Shown here piece after piece: positions 1-9,665 of a stretch of DNA of 52,863 nucleotides. The notes under the pieces were generated by a model. It worked only from the letters and a program-made list of their open reading frames with translations. It had not been told where the DNA came from and searched no databases. The stretch is from Halieaceae bacterium (GTDB lineage Bacteria > Pseudomonadota > Gammaproteobacteria > Pseudomonadales > Halieaceae), in assembly GCA_024640505.1 (NCBI GenBank), contig JAHEEV010000019.1, forward strand, positions 1 through 52,863, read 5' to 3'. How positions within the stretch are numbered: the first letter of the stretch is position 1; each line of letters starts with the position of its first letter. A program made the translations under genes and the position numbers.

Positions 1-2799
1 CTGGAGCTGGCCGATGGCGGCGGCTTTGTCGTGCTGGACAGTCGCGACCTCTCGCTGGATTTCCCCACGGTTTACCGGGAGCCGCTGGCGTACGATGACA
101 TTCACGGTACCATCGGGATCGACTGGGATGAGCAGTCCCTCAGGCTCTCCAGCGGTCTGGTGCAGGCAAGGGCAGAAGAGGGGGCGCCCAAGGTCCTGTT
201 CGCTCTGAACGTACCCTTCGATGCCGACCCGGTGGGCCTGGAAATGGACCTGCTGGTGGGCCTGACGGACTCGAGCGCCTCCCGCCGCGCCAAATACCTT
301 CCGTATATTCTCAACCCGGATCTGCAGAACTGGTTGTCCGCCAGCATCGGTGAAGGGAAAGTCGAGCAGGCAGGTTTCATCTGGCGGGGCAGCCTGCAGT
401 CCGACTCGGACACCCTGCGGACGATACAGCTGTTCCTGAATATGGCCGATACCACTCTCGACTACCAGCCCGATTGGCCCCCCCTGGGGACGTTCGATGG
501 TCTCCTGCTGATCGACGATACCGATGTCAGTGTCTGGTCGGAAAGTGCGCAGATCTTCGGCTCCAGGGTAGAGCAGCTGTCAGCGGAGGCCTGGATGGCT
601 CCGGCCGGGGCGATGATGCTGGCGGTGGATGCCCGTCTCGACGGACCCGCTGCAGACGGCCTGGCGGTACTGAATAATTCCCCGTTACGGCAGTATGTCG
701 GAGATACCTTCGCGGCTTGGCAGATGACGGGTGATATCGCCACCCGGTTGCAACTGCAGCTTGTCCTGGCCGGTGACGCCCCGCCCCCGCAGGTGGAGGT
801 GAATACCCGCTGGCGGGAAGTGGATATACAGATCGAGCCCGGGGATCTGCCCCTGCGCGGTGTGACCGGAGAGTTCGACTACCACTGGCAGCGCGGCTTT
901 GCGTCCCGTGACCTGACGGCAGAACTCTGGGGTGAACCGGTGACTGCGCAGGTGCAGTCGGGCGCATCGGGCCAGGGGTTGCAGGCGGTGGAGGTCGCCC
1001 TGGCGACCCGGGTGGAGATGGCGGAGGTGCAGCGCTGGCTGGATCTGGAACTGCTCGGGTTTGCGCGTGGACGGGCTGCGGTCGATCTGCAGCTGCGCTT
1101 CCCGCCGGGTAAGCCCGGCCAGCTAACCGCCTCATCCGACCTGCAGGGTATCAGCCTGGACCTGCCGCCGCCATGGCGCACCACCGCAGAAGAGTCGCGG
1201 CCGCTGCGTTTCGAGATGCCTCTGGGCGGACCGGCAATGCGGCTTGATTTTGCCCTGGAGGGCGGTGTCAGGCTGCTGCTCGCGCTGGAGCAGGGCGCGC
1301 TACAGGGCGGGGCGCTGGCGTTTAATGCCGCCCCGGCTCCCCTCGAGCCGGGGCGTTTTCGCATTACCGGTCACCTCCCCCTGCTGGATGGGGATGGTTG
1401 GAGCCGGTTTCTGGAAACCTATTTTTCCCTGGATCTGATCGACCAGCCCGCGGCGCAGTCCGGTACGCAGGCCCTTGACGCCGGGGTGCCGGAAGAGCAG
1501 GCGGGCGCCGCTGCAGCACTGGCGGCCGGTAGGGCCGGCGACTCCCTGCCCGATAAATCTGTCGCGGCGTTTCCGTCCATCTCTGTAGAGGCCCTGCGGG
1601 CCGATAAGCTGGCCCTGCTGGACCAGGAAGTGCAGGATGTCGTGCTCGACCTGGGTCAGGCGGAGGGCCAATGGCGCCTTGAGTTGCAGACGGATTGGCT
1701 GCAGGGTGCACTGCAGCTGGGATCTCCCGGTGTCGCGTCCACTCTCGAGGTCAACCTGCTGGACCTTGCAGGATTTGATCTGCTCGACCTGTCGACAGAC
1801 CCGGAGCGTGACCCCCTGGAGATCCCGGACCTGGATGTAACCATCGGGGAGCTGCGCGATGGTGACCGGGCGCTGGGCCGGCTGGCCTTCGAGCTGCGCA
1901 GCCAGGGAGCGGAACTGCGGGCGGACAATGTTACCGGCGAACTCGTCGGCCTGCGTCTGGAACCGGCTGCGCCCGCCCGGCTTCGCTGGCAGCAGTCCCA
2001 ACCGGCGGGGACGCAGCTGGAGGTCAGCCTGGCCTTCGACGATTTCGGCGAGACCCTGGCCGGTCTGGGCTACGAGCGTGTGCTGGAAACCGATCAGGGC
2101 GGGCTCGACCTGACGCTGCACTGGCCCGGGGCGCCCCAGGATTTTTCCCTGCAGGATGCCGAGGGTTCCATGCGGGTAAACATCGGGCGGGGGCGTTTCC
2201 TGGAGGCCCCTGCGGGCGCCACCGGTGCGCTCAAGGTGGTTGGGATTCTCAACCTGACCAGCATTCTGCAGCGTCTGAGCCTGACGCACATGTTCGAATC
2301 CGGCATCCCCTTCGATACGGTTCAGGGAGATGTCGATTTTCACCCGGGAATCATTGAAGTCGCTCAGCTGGATGTGCGCGGCGCGACCAGTCGCTTCCAG
2401 TTCAGCGGCGTTTCGGATGTATCGACCCAGGCCATCGATGGCAGGATGGTGGCTACCCTGCCGGTGGCCAACAATCTCCCCTGGGTCGCGGCCCTCGCGG
2501 GGGGGCTGCCCGTCGCGGCCGGTGTCTTTGTAGTGAGCAAGTTGTTTGAAAAGCAGTTCGATCTTCTGTCCAGCGCCCTCTACAGCATCGGCGGCAGCTG
2601 GAACGACCCCCGGCTGGAATTCGATCGTATCTGGGGTGACGGCTCCAGCCGCAGCGAAAAGGGCGAGGTGTCCGCCGGCCAGGGACCGGTGCCTGAGTCC
2701 CTGCAACCCGACCCGGGCGGGCTCATCGTGCCCCCCGCCGGCGATTGGCCCCCGGCCACCCTCGGCACTGAGGTGCCGGCCCCGGCCGATCAGCCGTAA
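1..2799 (+). CDS. yhdP: YhdP family AsmA-like phospholipid transport protein, 5'-truncated
   Basis: The reading frame is open from base 1, so the gene enters from the left; 932 codons of its C-terminal part are present, whereas the full family is usually about 1,250-1,300 residues. YhdP is an inner-membrane-anchored AsmA-like protein that spans the periplasm and helps move phospholipids to the outer membrane. The long beta-rich repetitive sequence and the conserved C-terminal block (NNLPWVAALAGG, then VSKLFEKQFD and GSWNDPRLEFDR) are typical. The last ~50 residues form a Pro/Gly-rich tail that looks unstructured. The stop overlaps the end of convergent darP by 10 bp. Family assignment is firm; transport role is from the family. 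Confidence 0.93.
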   Translation: MELADGGGFVVLDSRDLSLDFPTVYREPLAYDDIHGTIGIDWDEQSLRLSSGLVQARAEEGAPKVLFALNVPFDADPVGLEMDLLVGLTDSSASRRAKYLPYILNPDLQNWLSASIGEGKVEQAGFIWRGSLQSDSDTLRTIQLFLNMADTTLDYQPDWPPLGTFDGLLLIDDTDVSVWSESAQIFGSRVEQLSAEAWMAPAGAMMLAVDARLDGPAADGLAVLNNSPLRQYVGDTFAAWQMTGDIATRLQLQLVLAGDAPPPQVEVNTRWREVDIQIEPGDLPLRGVTGEFDYHWQRGFASRDLTAELWGEPVTAQVQSGASGQGLQAVEVALATRVEMAEVQRWLDLELLGFARGRAAVDLQLRFPPGKPGQLTASSDLQGISLDLPPPWRTTAEESRPLRFEMPLGGPAMRLDFALEGGVRLLLALEQGALQGGALAFNAAPAPLEPGRFRITGHLPLLDGDGWSRFLETYFSLDLIDQPAAQSGTQALDAGVPEEQAGAAAALAAGRAGDSLPDKSVAAFPSISVEALRADKLALLDQEVQDVVLDLGQAEGQWRLELQTDWLQGALQLGSPGVASTLEVNLLDLAGFDLLDLSTDPERDPLEIPDLDVTIGELRDGDRALGRLAFELRSQGAELRADNVTGELVGLRLEPAAPARLRWQQSQPAGTQLEVSLAFDDFGETLAGLGYERVLETDQGGLDLTLHWPGAPQDFSLQDAEGSMRVNIGRGRFLEAPAGATGALKVVGILNLTSILQRLSLTHMFESGIPFDTVQGDVDFHPGIIEVAQLDVRGATSRFQFSGVSDVSTQAIDGRMVATLPVANNLPWVAALAGGLPVAAGVFVVSKLFEKQFDLLSSALYSIGGSWNDPRLEFDRIWGDGSSRSEKGEVSAGQGPVPESLQPDPGGLIVPPAGDWPPATLGTEVPAPADQP

Positions 2800-3314
2800 A
2801 GTTCCTGTAACTCCCGCAGGTAGCGGAACAGCTTGCGGCTGGCCGCGGGGGCGCTGTTGCGCTGAACTTCGCGCTGGTGCTGGAGAATCAGGCGACGGAG
2901 ATGCTGGCGGTCGGCCTGTGGCCAGCGCTGCAGGGCCCGCTCCATGCCATCTGGCCCCTCCGCCAGCAACTGGTCACGAAGTTGTTCCAGTTCGTGGAAG
3001 GCGTCGTGTGACTTTCGCGCCTGCTGGTCCATGGCCTCAAGGGCGCGTTCAATGGGCTCCGGATCAATGTCGCGCATGAGCTTGCCAATGAATTGCAGGT
3101 GCCTGCGGCGGGCGCTGTTGCTGCGGATGCGTCGCGCCTCGTCAATCGCCAGCAGCAGGCGCTCATCGGAGAGCGGTACCCGGGACAGCTGTTTGTCGCT
3201 GAGGCGGGTGAGCTGCTCACCGAGCTGTTGCAGCCCCGTCATACGGCGTTTGAGCGCACTCTTGCTGATGGCCTCGTCGCCAGTGTCATTTACCTCATGG
3301 TCGCGGTCAGGCAT
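2790..3314 (-). CDS. darP: Ribosome-associated protein DarP/YjgA (DUF615)
   Basis: A 174-residue, highly charged, all-helical protein of the YjgA/DarP family, a factor associated with late 50S subunit assembly. The family blocks KSALKRRMTGLQQLGEQL near the N-terminus and ARRRHLQFIGKLMRD in the middle are clear. I chose the ATG at 3314 (MPDRDHEV); a longer in-frame start at 3335 lies well inside mgtE and adds an unconserved stretch. The start overlaps the mgtE stop by 8 bp, so the two are probably co-transcribed, with darP last. It converges with yhdP. Confidence 0.92.
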   Translation of the reverse strand: MPDRDHEVNDTGDEAISKSALKRRMTGLQQLGEQLTRLSDKQLSRVPLSDERLLLAIDEARRIRSNSARRRHLQFIGKLMRDIDPEPIERALEAMDQQARKSHDAFHELEQLRDQLLAEGPDGMERALQRWPQADRQHLRRLILQHQREVQRNSAPAASRKLFRYLRELQELYG

Positions 3315-4656
3315 AGAACAGGGTCGCCAGGCCAAGGAACGAGACGAACCCGACCACGTCGGTCACGGTGGTAAGCACCACGCCGCCGGCCAGTGCGGGG
3401 TCGATCTTTGCACGGGTCATCAGCAACGGCAGGACAGCCCCGGTGAGTCCGGCGGTCACCAGGTTGATGACCATCGCCGCCGCGATGATCAGGCCGATAC
3501 TCCAGTCCTCGAACCACAGGGATGCCGCCACCGCGACCACGGCAGCCCACAGGACGCCATTCAGGATACCGATGACCAGCTCGCGATTGATCAGCCACAT
3601 CTGGTTGTTACGCCCTACCTGTCCCATGGCGATGCCGCGCACCAGTACCGTCAGGGTCTGGGTGCCGGCTATGCCGCCCATGGAGGCCACGATGGGCATG
3701 AGCACGGCAAGGGCAACAACTTTCTCGATGGTGCCCTGGAACAGGTTGATCACGGAGGCGGCGATGAAGGCGGTGATCAGGTTGATGCCAAGCCAGACAG
3801 CTCGCCGCGGCGCGGTGCGTAATATCGGGGCAAAGGTGTCCTCGTCTTCGCCAAGGCCTGCCATGGACATGAGAGAGTGGTCCGCATCTTCCCGGATTAC
3901 GTCCACCACGTCGTCGATGGTGATGCGTCCCAGCAGCTTGCCGTTCTCGTCGACGACGGGTGCAGACACCCAGTCGTTGCGCTCGAACAGGCGCGCCACT
4001 TCGGTATCGGGCAGGTCGACGGGGATCGGCTGCTGGTCGGTCACCATCATTTCGCGCACCGAGACCGATGGGTCCGACACCAGCAGCGTGCGCAGTGGCA
4101 GCAGGCCGATGAACTGGTCCGAGCGGTTGACCACGATGAGGTGGTCTGTCATTTCGGGGATCTCTTCGTGACGGCGCAGGTAGCGGAGCACTACATCCAG
4201 GGTCAACCGGGCCCGGATCGTAATGGTGTCGGTGTTCATCAGGCCGCCGGCCGTGTCCTCGGGGTAGAACATGACCTGCTCGAGACGTGAGCGGTCCTGA
4301 TGGTCCATCGCGTTGAGGACTTCCCAGGTGATCCTGTCAGGTAACTGCTGCAGGATGTCGGCGACGTCATCGTCGTCCAGCCCCTCGGTGATCTGTGCAA
4401 CCTCGGCCGCTTCCATGCCGCTGAGAAATTGCGCGCGCAGTTCATCGCCCAGTTCGTTGAGGGTTTCGCCTTCGTTGTCGGCGTCCACCATCTGCCAGAG
4501 GATGTGGCGGAATTTTGGCGGGGATGACTCCAGCAGGTGGGCAACATCGGCGGGGGGAAGCCCGTTCAGCATCCGCCGGACATCGATGAACGTACCGCTG
4601 TCCAGGGCTGCAGAGAGCCTGTCCATGGTTTTTTGCGATGTCGTTTGTGGCGTCAT
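3307..4656 (-). CDS. mgtE: Magnesium transporter MgtE
   Basis: A 449-residue inner-membrane Mg2+ channel of the MgtE/SLC41 family. Order of domains: cytoplasmic superhelical MgtE N-domain (about 10-130, with the acidic run TEGLDDDDVADILQQLP), tandem CBS domains (about 135-255, containing GLMNTD and GRITIDDVVDVI), then five membrane helices (about 285-449) with the pore-helix motif PIVASMGGIAGTQTLTV. In the family, Mg2+ binding to the N and CBS domains closes the pore. A GGGGAA ribosome site precedes the ATG. It follows npr after a 96-bp gap and overlaps darP, an arrangement known from other gammaproteobacteria where mgtE sits next to the Ntr-PTS genes. Confidence 0.96.
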   Translation of the reverse strand: MTPQTTSQKTMDRLSAALDSGTFIDVRRMLNGLPPADVAHLLESSPPKFRHILWQMVDADNEGETLNELGDELRAQFLSGMEAAEVAQITEGLDDDDVADILQQLPDRITWEVLNAMDHQDRSRLEQVMFYPEDTAGGLMNTDTITIRARLTLDVVLRYLRRHEEIPEMTDHLIVVNRSDQFIGLLPLRTLLVSDPSVSVREMMVTDQQPIPVDLPDTEVARLFERNDWVSAPVVDENGKLLGRITIDDVVDVIREDADHSLMSMAGLGEDEDTFAPILRTAPRRAVWLGINLITAFIAASVINLFQGTIEKVVALAVLMPIVASMGGIAGTQTLTVLVRGIAMGQVGRNNQMWLINRELVIGILNGVLWAAVVAVAASLWFEDWSIGLIIAAAMVINLVTAGLTGAVLPLLMTRAKIDPALAGGVVLTTVTDVVGFVSFLGLATLFYA

Positions 4657-4752
4657 GATTCCCCGTCGAAGGCGCCCGGAATGGGCCGTGCCTCGTTGCA
4701 GGGAATTATCCGTTAAAGGTTAATCCACAACAATGTGATTAGTTACAGCCGG

Positions 4753-5022
4753 TTACTCCGCTTCACCGAACCGGTTGTCGATCAGCGCCTGCAGTGCCTC
4801 CAGGGCGGCTGTTTCGTCATCGCCCTCGATCTGCAGTTCCAGTTCCGTGCCTTTCCCTGCCGCCAGCATCATGACGGACATGATGCTCTTTGCGTCGACC
4901 ATTTGACCGTCCTTGCCGGCGCGGATTTTACTGGAGAAGGCAGCGGCGCAGTCCACGAGCTTGGCCGATGCACGGGCGTGCAGGCCCAGCTTGTTGATGA
5001 TGGTGACCTTGGTCTGGATCAA
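4753..5022 (-). CDS. npr: HPr-like phosphocarrier of the nitrogen PTS (NPr/PtsO), TTG start
   Basis: An 89-residue phosphocarrier. The phospho-accepting histidine is H15 in NKLGLHARAS, and S46 in DAKSIMSVMMLAAGKG matches the regulatory serine of HPr proteins. The start codon is the TTG at 5022, which overlaps the rapZ stop (TTGA); starting there gives the normal HPr length and the usual N-terminus IQTKVTIINK. An in-frame ATG at 5127 would add 35 residues read through rapZ and is not credible. By context it passes phosphate from EI-Ntr to PtsN (EIIA-Ntr). No EI gene lies in the window. Confidence 0.93.
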   Translation of the reverse strand: MIQTKVTIINKLGLHARASAKLVDCAAAFSSKIRAGKDGQMVDAKSIMSVMMLAAGKGTELELQIEGDDETAALEALQALIDNRFGEAE

Positions 5023-5876
5023 GCGCTGAGTTCCCTGTGTCTGATGTGGATATCCGTGGCGTGTTCGCGATAGACCTGGAACAGGCGGTCGGTCAGATAG
5101 ACTGACCTGTGCTGCCCGCCCGTACAACCCAGTGCCACCGTCATATAGCTGCGGTTGCTGTCCCGGTAGCGGGGCAGCCAGCGGTCCAGGTAGGCGCAGA
5201 TGTCCTCGAACAGCTCTTCGGTCATTGGCTGGGACTCGAGGAAATCCCGCACCTCGCGGTCCAGGCCGCTCTTCAGTCGCAGTTCCCGAACCCAGTGCGG
5301 GTTGGGCAGCATGCGCACGTCGAATACCAGGTCCGCATTGGTAGGTACTCCCCGTTTGAAGCCGAAGGATTCAAACAACAGGGACATCTTGCCACTGCTG
5401 TTTCCCAGCAGGCGCTGCTTGATGGCATCGCGCAATTCGTAGATCGTCATCTGGCTGGTGTCCAGCACCAGGGAGGCGTTACTGGCGATCGGCTCCAGCA
5501 GGTGGCGCTCCCGGTCGATGGCTTCTGCCAGTGGCATTGAGTCACTGGTCAGCGGATGCCTGCGCCGGGTTTCACTGAAGCGCTTTATCAGGGCGTTGTC
5601 CTGGGCCTCCAGAAACAGAATCCGGCTGTCCACGCTCTCCGGCAGGGTATCCATAATGGCGCTGAAGTTTTCCAGGTCTTTCCAGGCATTGCGGGCATCG
5701 ATGCAGACCGCTGTGCCCTGGAAGTGGAGGAATTCATCGCGACCGGTTTCCTTGACGAGGGACGGCAGCAGGGCCACAGGCAGGTTATCGATGCAGTAAT
5801 AACCCTCGTCTTCAAGCTGGTGGAGCGCCGTGCTCTTGCCGGACCCCGAACGACCGCTGATGATGATCAATTGCAT
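5019..5876 (-). CDS. rapZ: RNase adapter protein RapZ
   Basis: A 285-residue P-loop protein. The Walker A motif GRSGSGKST is at residues 8-16, followed by DEGYYCIDNLP. The C-terminal domain carries GCTGGQHRS near residues 250-258, the ligand-binding part of the family. In enterobacteria RapZ senses glucosamine-6-phosphate and delivers the sRNA GlmZ to RNase E; whether that pathway exists here is not shown by this sequence. It lies 11 bp after ptsN and overlaps npr by 4 bp, so it is part of the rpoN-hpf-ptsN-rapZ-npr operon. No hprK lies between ptsN and rapZ. Confidence 0.96.
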   Translation of the reverse strand: MQLIIISGRSGSGKSTALHQLEDEGYYCIDNLPVALLPSLVKETGRDEFLHFQGTAVCIDARNAWKDLENFSAIMDTLPESVDSRILFLEAQDNALIKRFSETRRRHPLTSDSMPLAEAIDRERHLLEPIASNASLVLDTSQMTIYELRDAIKQRLLGNSSGKMSLLFESFGFKRGVPTNADLVFDVRMLPNPHWVRELRLKSGLDREVRDFLESQPMTEELFEDICAYLDRWLPRYRDSNRSYMTVALGCTGGQHRSVYLTDRLFQVYREHATDIHIRHRELSA

Positions 5877-5887
5877 GATCCTGGTTA

Positions 5888-6346
5888 TTACTCCACGCTG
5901 CTAATGGCTATGTCATACAGCGCCCTGCTGTCCGTGGCCGTCCGCAGGCGGGTGCAGAATTCCGCCTGGCTGAACAGGTGGGCGATACCTGCGAGGATAT
6001 CCAGGTGTTGCTGGTGAGCCTCCTCCGGCACCAGCAGAACAAAGAGCAGGTCGACCGGTAAGTCGTCCGGTGCTTCGAAGTCTACCGGCACCTCAAGGGT
6101 CAGCAGGGTTCCCAGGGGTTCGGTGCAGTGGCTCACCCGGCAGTGGGGAATGGCGATTCCCTGTCCGAGCCCGGTGCTGCCCAGCTTCTCCCTGGCAATG
6201 AGCTGCGCAAAGACCTCATCATGGGGCAGTGACGGTTGATCATCACTGATGATTTTAGCAATGGTCTCGAACAGTTTTTTCTTGCTGGAGCCCGGCGCGT
6301 GACAGACGGTTCGCGCCGGGGTCAGGATCTCGCTGAGGGGTTGCAT
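5888..6346 (-). CDS. ptsN: Nitrogen regulatory EIIA protein PtsN (EIIA-Ntr)
   Basis: A 152-residue cytoplasmic EIIA domain of the fructose/mannitol type. The phosphorylated histidine is H68 in GQGIAIPHCR, with the family blocks LIAREKLGSTGLG before it and LLFVLLVPEEAHQQHLDIL after it. It is the terminal phosphate acceptor of the Ntr-PTS and regulates K+ uptake and other targets by protein contact. It sits 9 bp after hpf and 11 bp before rapZ, the standard rpoN-linked order. Confidence 0.96.
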   Translation of the reverse strand: MQPLSEILTPARTVCHAPGSSKKKLFETIAKIISDDQPSLPHDEVFAQLIAREKLGSTGLGQGIAIPHCRVSHCTEPLGTLLTLEVPVDFEAPDDLPVDLLFVLLVPEEAHQQHLDILAGIAHLFSQAEFCTRLRTATDSRALYDIAISSVE

Positions 6347-6355
6347 GGCGGGGCG

Positions 6356-6643
6356 TCAATGTCCTCGTGACTTTTCCTTGTGCTTGATCAGCTGACGGTC
6401 GAGCTTGTCAGCCATTGAATCGATAGCAGCATACATGTCGGCGTCCTCCGCTGCAGCGAATATTTCTGCCCCCGATATATGCACGGTGGCCTCCGCTTTC
6501 TGTACCATCTTTTCGACGATCAGCGTGACCTGGGTGTTGGTGATCTGGTCAAAGTGTCTCTGCAGGCGCTCGAATTTGCTCTCGACATATTCCCTCAGGG
6601 GGTCTGTGACTTCGACGTGGTGACCACTGACATTCAATTGCAT
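6356..6643 (-). CDS. hpf: Ribosome hibernation promoting factor (short HPF)
   Basis: A 95-residue short-form HPF with the family start MQLNVSGHHVEVTDPLREYV and a basic end (KHKEKSRGH). It binds the 30S decoding region and supports 100S dimer formation in stationary phase. I placed the start at the ATG at 6643, preceded by the ribosome site AAGGAG; an in-frame upstream start at 6886 would run through the end of rpoN. It follows rpoN after 50 bp. Confidence 0.95.
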   Translation of the reverse strand: MQLNVSGHHVEVTDPLREYVESKFERLQRHFDQITNTQVTLIVEKMVQKAEATVHISGAEIFAAAEDADMYAAIDSMADKLDRQLIKHKEKSRGH

Positions 6644-6693
6644 AAAAAGCTCCTTCTTCAGGTTGCTCCGGCCGGGCCGGATGATATTCAAGT

Positions 6694-8181
6694 CTAGACC
6701 AATCTCTTGCGTTCGTTGGACGGGGGAATCATCAGTACATCGCGGTACTTGGCGATCGTGCGCCTGGCAACTTTGATCCCCTGTTCCTCCAGCAGCTGTG
6801 TGATCTTGTTGTCGCTGAGGGGTTTGCGCGGGTTCTCCGCCGCCACGAGCTTCCTGATCAGGGCGCGAATGGCCGTGGAGGAGCACTCGCCTCCCGAGGT
6901 GGTCGACACATGGCTGGAGAAGAAAAACTTCAGCTCGAAAATGCCGCGCGGCGTATGCATGTACTTGTTGGTGGTTACCCGGGAGATGGTTGACTCGTGC
7001 ATTTCCACCGCCTCGGCGATATCGTGCAGCACGAGTGGCTTCATCGCCTCTTCCCCATATTCCAGAAAGTTGCGCTGGTGTTCCACGATTTTTGCAGCGA
7101 CTTTCATCAAAGTCTCATTCCGGCTGTAGAGGCTCTTCAGGAACCAGCGCGCCTCCTGCAGATTGTCGCGCAAAAACGTGTTGTCCGCACTGTTGTCAGC
7201 CCGCTTGATGAGGCTCGCATAATCGCTGTTGATCCGCAGCTTCGGGGCGATGTCGGGATTGAGCTCGACCAGCCAGCGCCCGTTTTTCTTGCTGACGAAC
7301 ACGTCCGGCACCACGTACTCGGTCACGTCCGGGGTGGCCGATTGGCCGGGGTTGGGGTCCAGTGTCTGTATCAGCGCGAGGACCTGTTTCAGTTCACTCT
7401 CGCTAAGCCGTGTCCGCCGCATGACCTGGCGGTAGTCGCCGTTGGTCAACTGGTTGATATGCCGGGTAAGCAGGGTGCGTGCCTGTTCCAGCCACGGCGT
7501 GGACGGTGGCAGCTGTTGCAGCTGTACCAGCAGGCATTCCTGCAGGTCCCGCGTACAGACCCCGGCGGGTTCGAACTGCTGCAGGCGGTGAAGCACTGCC
7601 ACGACTTCGTCCAGGTCGATATCCAGATCCTCGCTGAGCATGCTGTGCAGCTCTTCGAGGGTCACGGTCAGCCGCCCGTTACCGTCGGTAGCATCGATAA
7701 TCGTCAGGGCGATAACACGGTCGGTATCTGATAGCCGCGTCAGATTCAGCTGCCACAGCAATTGTTCCTGCAGCGAATCCCCCGCGGAGCTGCGATTCTC
7801 GAAATCGGTGTCTGAGTTGTCATCCGCGGCACGGGGGGGTGCTGATCCCGAGGGCAGCAGGTCGTCCCACTGGGCGTCCACCGGGAGGTCTTCGGGTATC
7901 GCCGGATCCCAGTCGTCACTCTCACTGGTGCTGTCGGAGGCGGCTCGCTCCAGACTCTCCAGCGGCCCGTCTCCCGAGGCTTCCTGATCCCGTTCCGGCT
8001 GATCGGGACCCTCTGCATCATCCTCGTTCTCGGCCACCTCCAGCATCGGGTTGCTCTCGATCGCCTGCTGGATCTCCTGTTGCAGGTCGAGCGTGGACAG
8101 TTGCAGCAATCGTATGGCCTGCTGCAGCTGGGGTGTCATCGTCAGCTGCTGACCAAGTTTGAGTTGTAGCGATTGCTTCAT
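6694..8181 (-). CDS. rpoN: RNA polymerase sigma-54 factor RpoN
   Basis: A 495-residue sigma-54. The N-terminal activator-interaction region has [20 protein letters not shown] (residues 8-27), followed by an acidic, poorly conserved linker (about 55-125), the core-binding region, and the DNA-binding end with the RpoN box [10 protein letters not shown] near residue 480. The gene ends with NERKRLV, as usual. A plausible sigma-70 promoter (TTGCCT, 18 bp, TACACT) lies in the 200-bp gap after lptB, so rpoN may start its own transcript with hpf, ptsN, rapZ and npr. Confidence 0.97.
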   Translation of the reverse strand: MKQSLQLKLGQQLTMTPQLQQAIRLLQLSTLDLQQEIQQAIESNPMLEVAENEDDAEGPDQPERDQEASGDGPLESLERAASDSTSESDDWDPAIPEDLPVDAQWDDLLPSGSAPPRAADDNSDTDFENRSSAGDSLQEQLLWQLNLTRLSDTDRVIALTIIDATDGNGRLTVTLEELHSMLSEDLDIDLDEVVAVLHRLQQFEPAGVCTRDLQECLLVQLQQLPPSTPWLEQARTLLTRHINQLTNGDYRQVMRRTRLSESELKQVLALIQTLDPNPGQSATPDVTEYVVPDVFVSKKNGRWLVELNPDIAPKLRINSDYASLIKRADNSADNTFLRDNLQEARWFLKSLYSRNETLMKVAAKIVEHQRNFLEYGEEAMKPLVLHDIAEAVEMHESTISRVTTNKYMHTPRGIFELKFFFSSHVSTTSGGECSSTAIRALIRKLVAAENPRKPLSDNKITQLLEEQGIKVARRTIAKYRDVLMIPPSNERKRLV

Positions 8182-8246
8182 CGAGCTGTGTTTTATTCCC
8201 GCCTGGCCCGTTTTGCCGTCGTGGCTGTACCGGCCTTTCTACTATC

Positions 8247-8276
8247 AGTGTAGTCCTGCTCGCCGGCGGGAGGCAA
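8247..8276 (-). promoter_or_regulatory. Putative sigma-70 promoter of rpoN
   Basis: Read leftward, TTGCCT (8276-8271), an 18-bp spacer and TACACT (8252-8247) lie 66 bp before the rpoN start, inside the 202-bp gap after lptB. This is a motif match only. Confidence 0.45.
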
Positions 8277-8383
8277 CAGTTTGGCTCGATAATTGCTTAA
8301 TTTCATGCCTGGACGTGACCGGTTTCTCAATCAGGGTTTTTGCCGGTGCCAAAAGGGTGCGGCAAACCGGTGGGCGCAGGCCG

Positions 8384-9109
8384 CTACAGGTGGAATTGTT
8401 CGCCCAGGTAGATTTGACGCACCCTGGCATTACCCAGGATTTCCTCGGCGGACCCGTCGGCGATAATGTGGCCCTCGCCGACGATGAAGGCGCGCTCGCA
8501 GATGTCCAGGGTATCCCGGACATTGTGGTCCGTGATCAGGACGCCGATACCGCGCTCGCGCAGGTGGTTGATGATCTGTTTGATGTCGTTGACGGATATG
8601 GGGTCCACACCCGCGAAAGGTTCGTCCAGCAGGATGAAATCCGGCTCCATGGCCAGGGCGCGCGCTATTTCGATGCGGCGCCGCTCGCCACCGGACAGTG
8701 ACTGGCCCAGGTTGTCGCGCAGGTGTCCCACGTGGAACTCATCCAGCAGCTGGTCCAGCCGCTCCAGGCGCTGGGCACGGTTGAGGTCGGGTCGGGTCTC
8801 CAGGATCGCGAGGATATTGTCCCCCACGGAGAGCCTTCTGAAAATGGAGGCTTCCTGCGGCAGGTAGCCGATTCCGCGCCTGGCGCGCTCGTGCATCGAC
8901 AGGGCGGTGATATCCTCGCCATTGATGATGATGGTGCCGCGATCCGCACGGATGATGCCGATGATCATGTAGAAACAGGTCGTCTTGCCCGCGCCGTTGG
9001 GGCCCAGCAGTCCCACGACCTGGCCGCTCTCGATGCTCAGGGAAACGTCCTGTACGACCTCCCTGCCGCGGTAGGCCTTGGCCAGGTTACTCGCCGACAG
9101 TTGCGCCAT
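8384..9109 (-). CDS. lptB: LPS export ABC transporter ATPase LptB
   Basis: A 241-residue ABC ATPase that powers LPS extraction by LptFG. Walker [13 protein letters not shown] is near residues 33-44, the signature LSGGERRR near 138, Walker B and D-loop [15 protein letters not shown] near 157-171, and the switch histidine in LITDHNV near 192. The start lies 23 bp inside lptA, which implies translational coupling. lptF and lptG are not in the window, which is usual. Confidence 0.97.
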   Translation of the reverse strand: MAQLSASNLAKAYRGREVVQDVSLSIESGQVVGLLGPNGAGKTTCFYMIIGIIRADRGTIIINGEDITALSMHERARRGIGYLPQEASIFRRLSVGDNILAILETRPDLNRAQRLERLDQLLDEFHVGHLRDNLGQSLSGGERRRIEIARALAMEPDFILLDEPFAGVDPISVNDIKQIINHLRERGIGVLITDHNVRDTLDICERAFIVGEGHIIADGSAEEILGNARVRQIYLGEQFHL

Positions 9110-9665
9110 CGTCTTTCTCTTCCTCTTCCTGGCTGATTGCCTGGGGCGGAATGACGACCTGAACCCGGCTGCCGCTCTGGTCGTGGTCCGAGTCGGCCCG
9201 CACCAGCTGTTCCGCGATCAGGTAGTCGATCGAGTTGCCGGTCACGATAGCCCCGTCCCGTTCGATATGGGCATCCTGCTGCAGATGTACCCGGTCCTCA
9301 TCCCTGTAGTAGGTGATCACGCGGGCGCGGGCGTAGATCATCCCCTTGTCCGGCTCCGGCTGCTCCTGCATGCGGGCGGGCTCACCTTCGGCGATGATCT
9401 GGCCGACTTCATCGGCCCGGTGGTATATGGTCAGCTTGTCCGCGTCGATGCTCAGGCTGCCCTGGTTCATGCGGACATTGCCGCTGTAGACCGTGAGCCC
9501 TTTTTTTTCGTCGCGCAGGGCCTGGTCCGCGGTGATGTGAATGGGCTGCTCGCGGTCACCCGGCAGGGCCAGGCCCTGCCCGGCCGGCAGGAGCGCGAAC
9601 AACAGAAGCAGTGCCGCCCACCGGTTCAGGGTTTTTCCGGGCTGCTCAGGATTGTGGCAGGACAT
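9087..9665 (-). CDS. lptA: LPS transport periplasmic protein LptA
   Basis: A 192-residue OstA/LptA-like beta-jellyroll protein that bridges LPS from LptC to LptD. It begins with a signal peptide ([19 protein letters not shown]), and cleavage near LA/LPGD is likely. Mature blocks include [23 protein letters not shown] and GNSIDYLI. The C-terminus is very acidic ([10 protein letters not shown]). I chose the ATG at 9665; an in-frame TTG at 9677 adds four residues. The start overlaps lptC by 20 bp and the end overlaps lptB by 23 bp. Confidence 0.94.
   Translation of the reverse strand: MSCHNPEQPGKTLNRWAALLLLFALLPAGQGLALPGDREQPIHITADQALRDEKKGLTVYSGNVRMNQGSLSIDADKLTIYHRADEVGQIIAEGEPARMQEQPEPDKGMIYARARVITYYRDEDRVHLQQDAHIERDGAIVTGNSIDYLIAEQLVRADSDHDQSGSRVQVVIPPQAISQEEEEKDDGATVGE

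Noticed and set aside
1300-2706. A 468-codon minus-strand frame across yhdP
   Set aside because: Antisense shadow of a clear YhdP C-terminus; no domain seen.
8340-8370. Possible sigma-54 promoter (TGGCAC) before rpoN
   Set aside because: The required GC element at -12 is missing at the right spacing.
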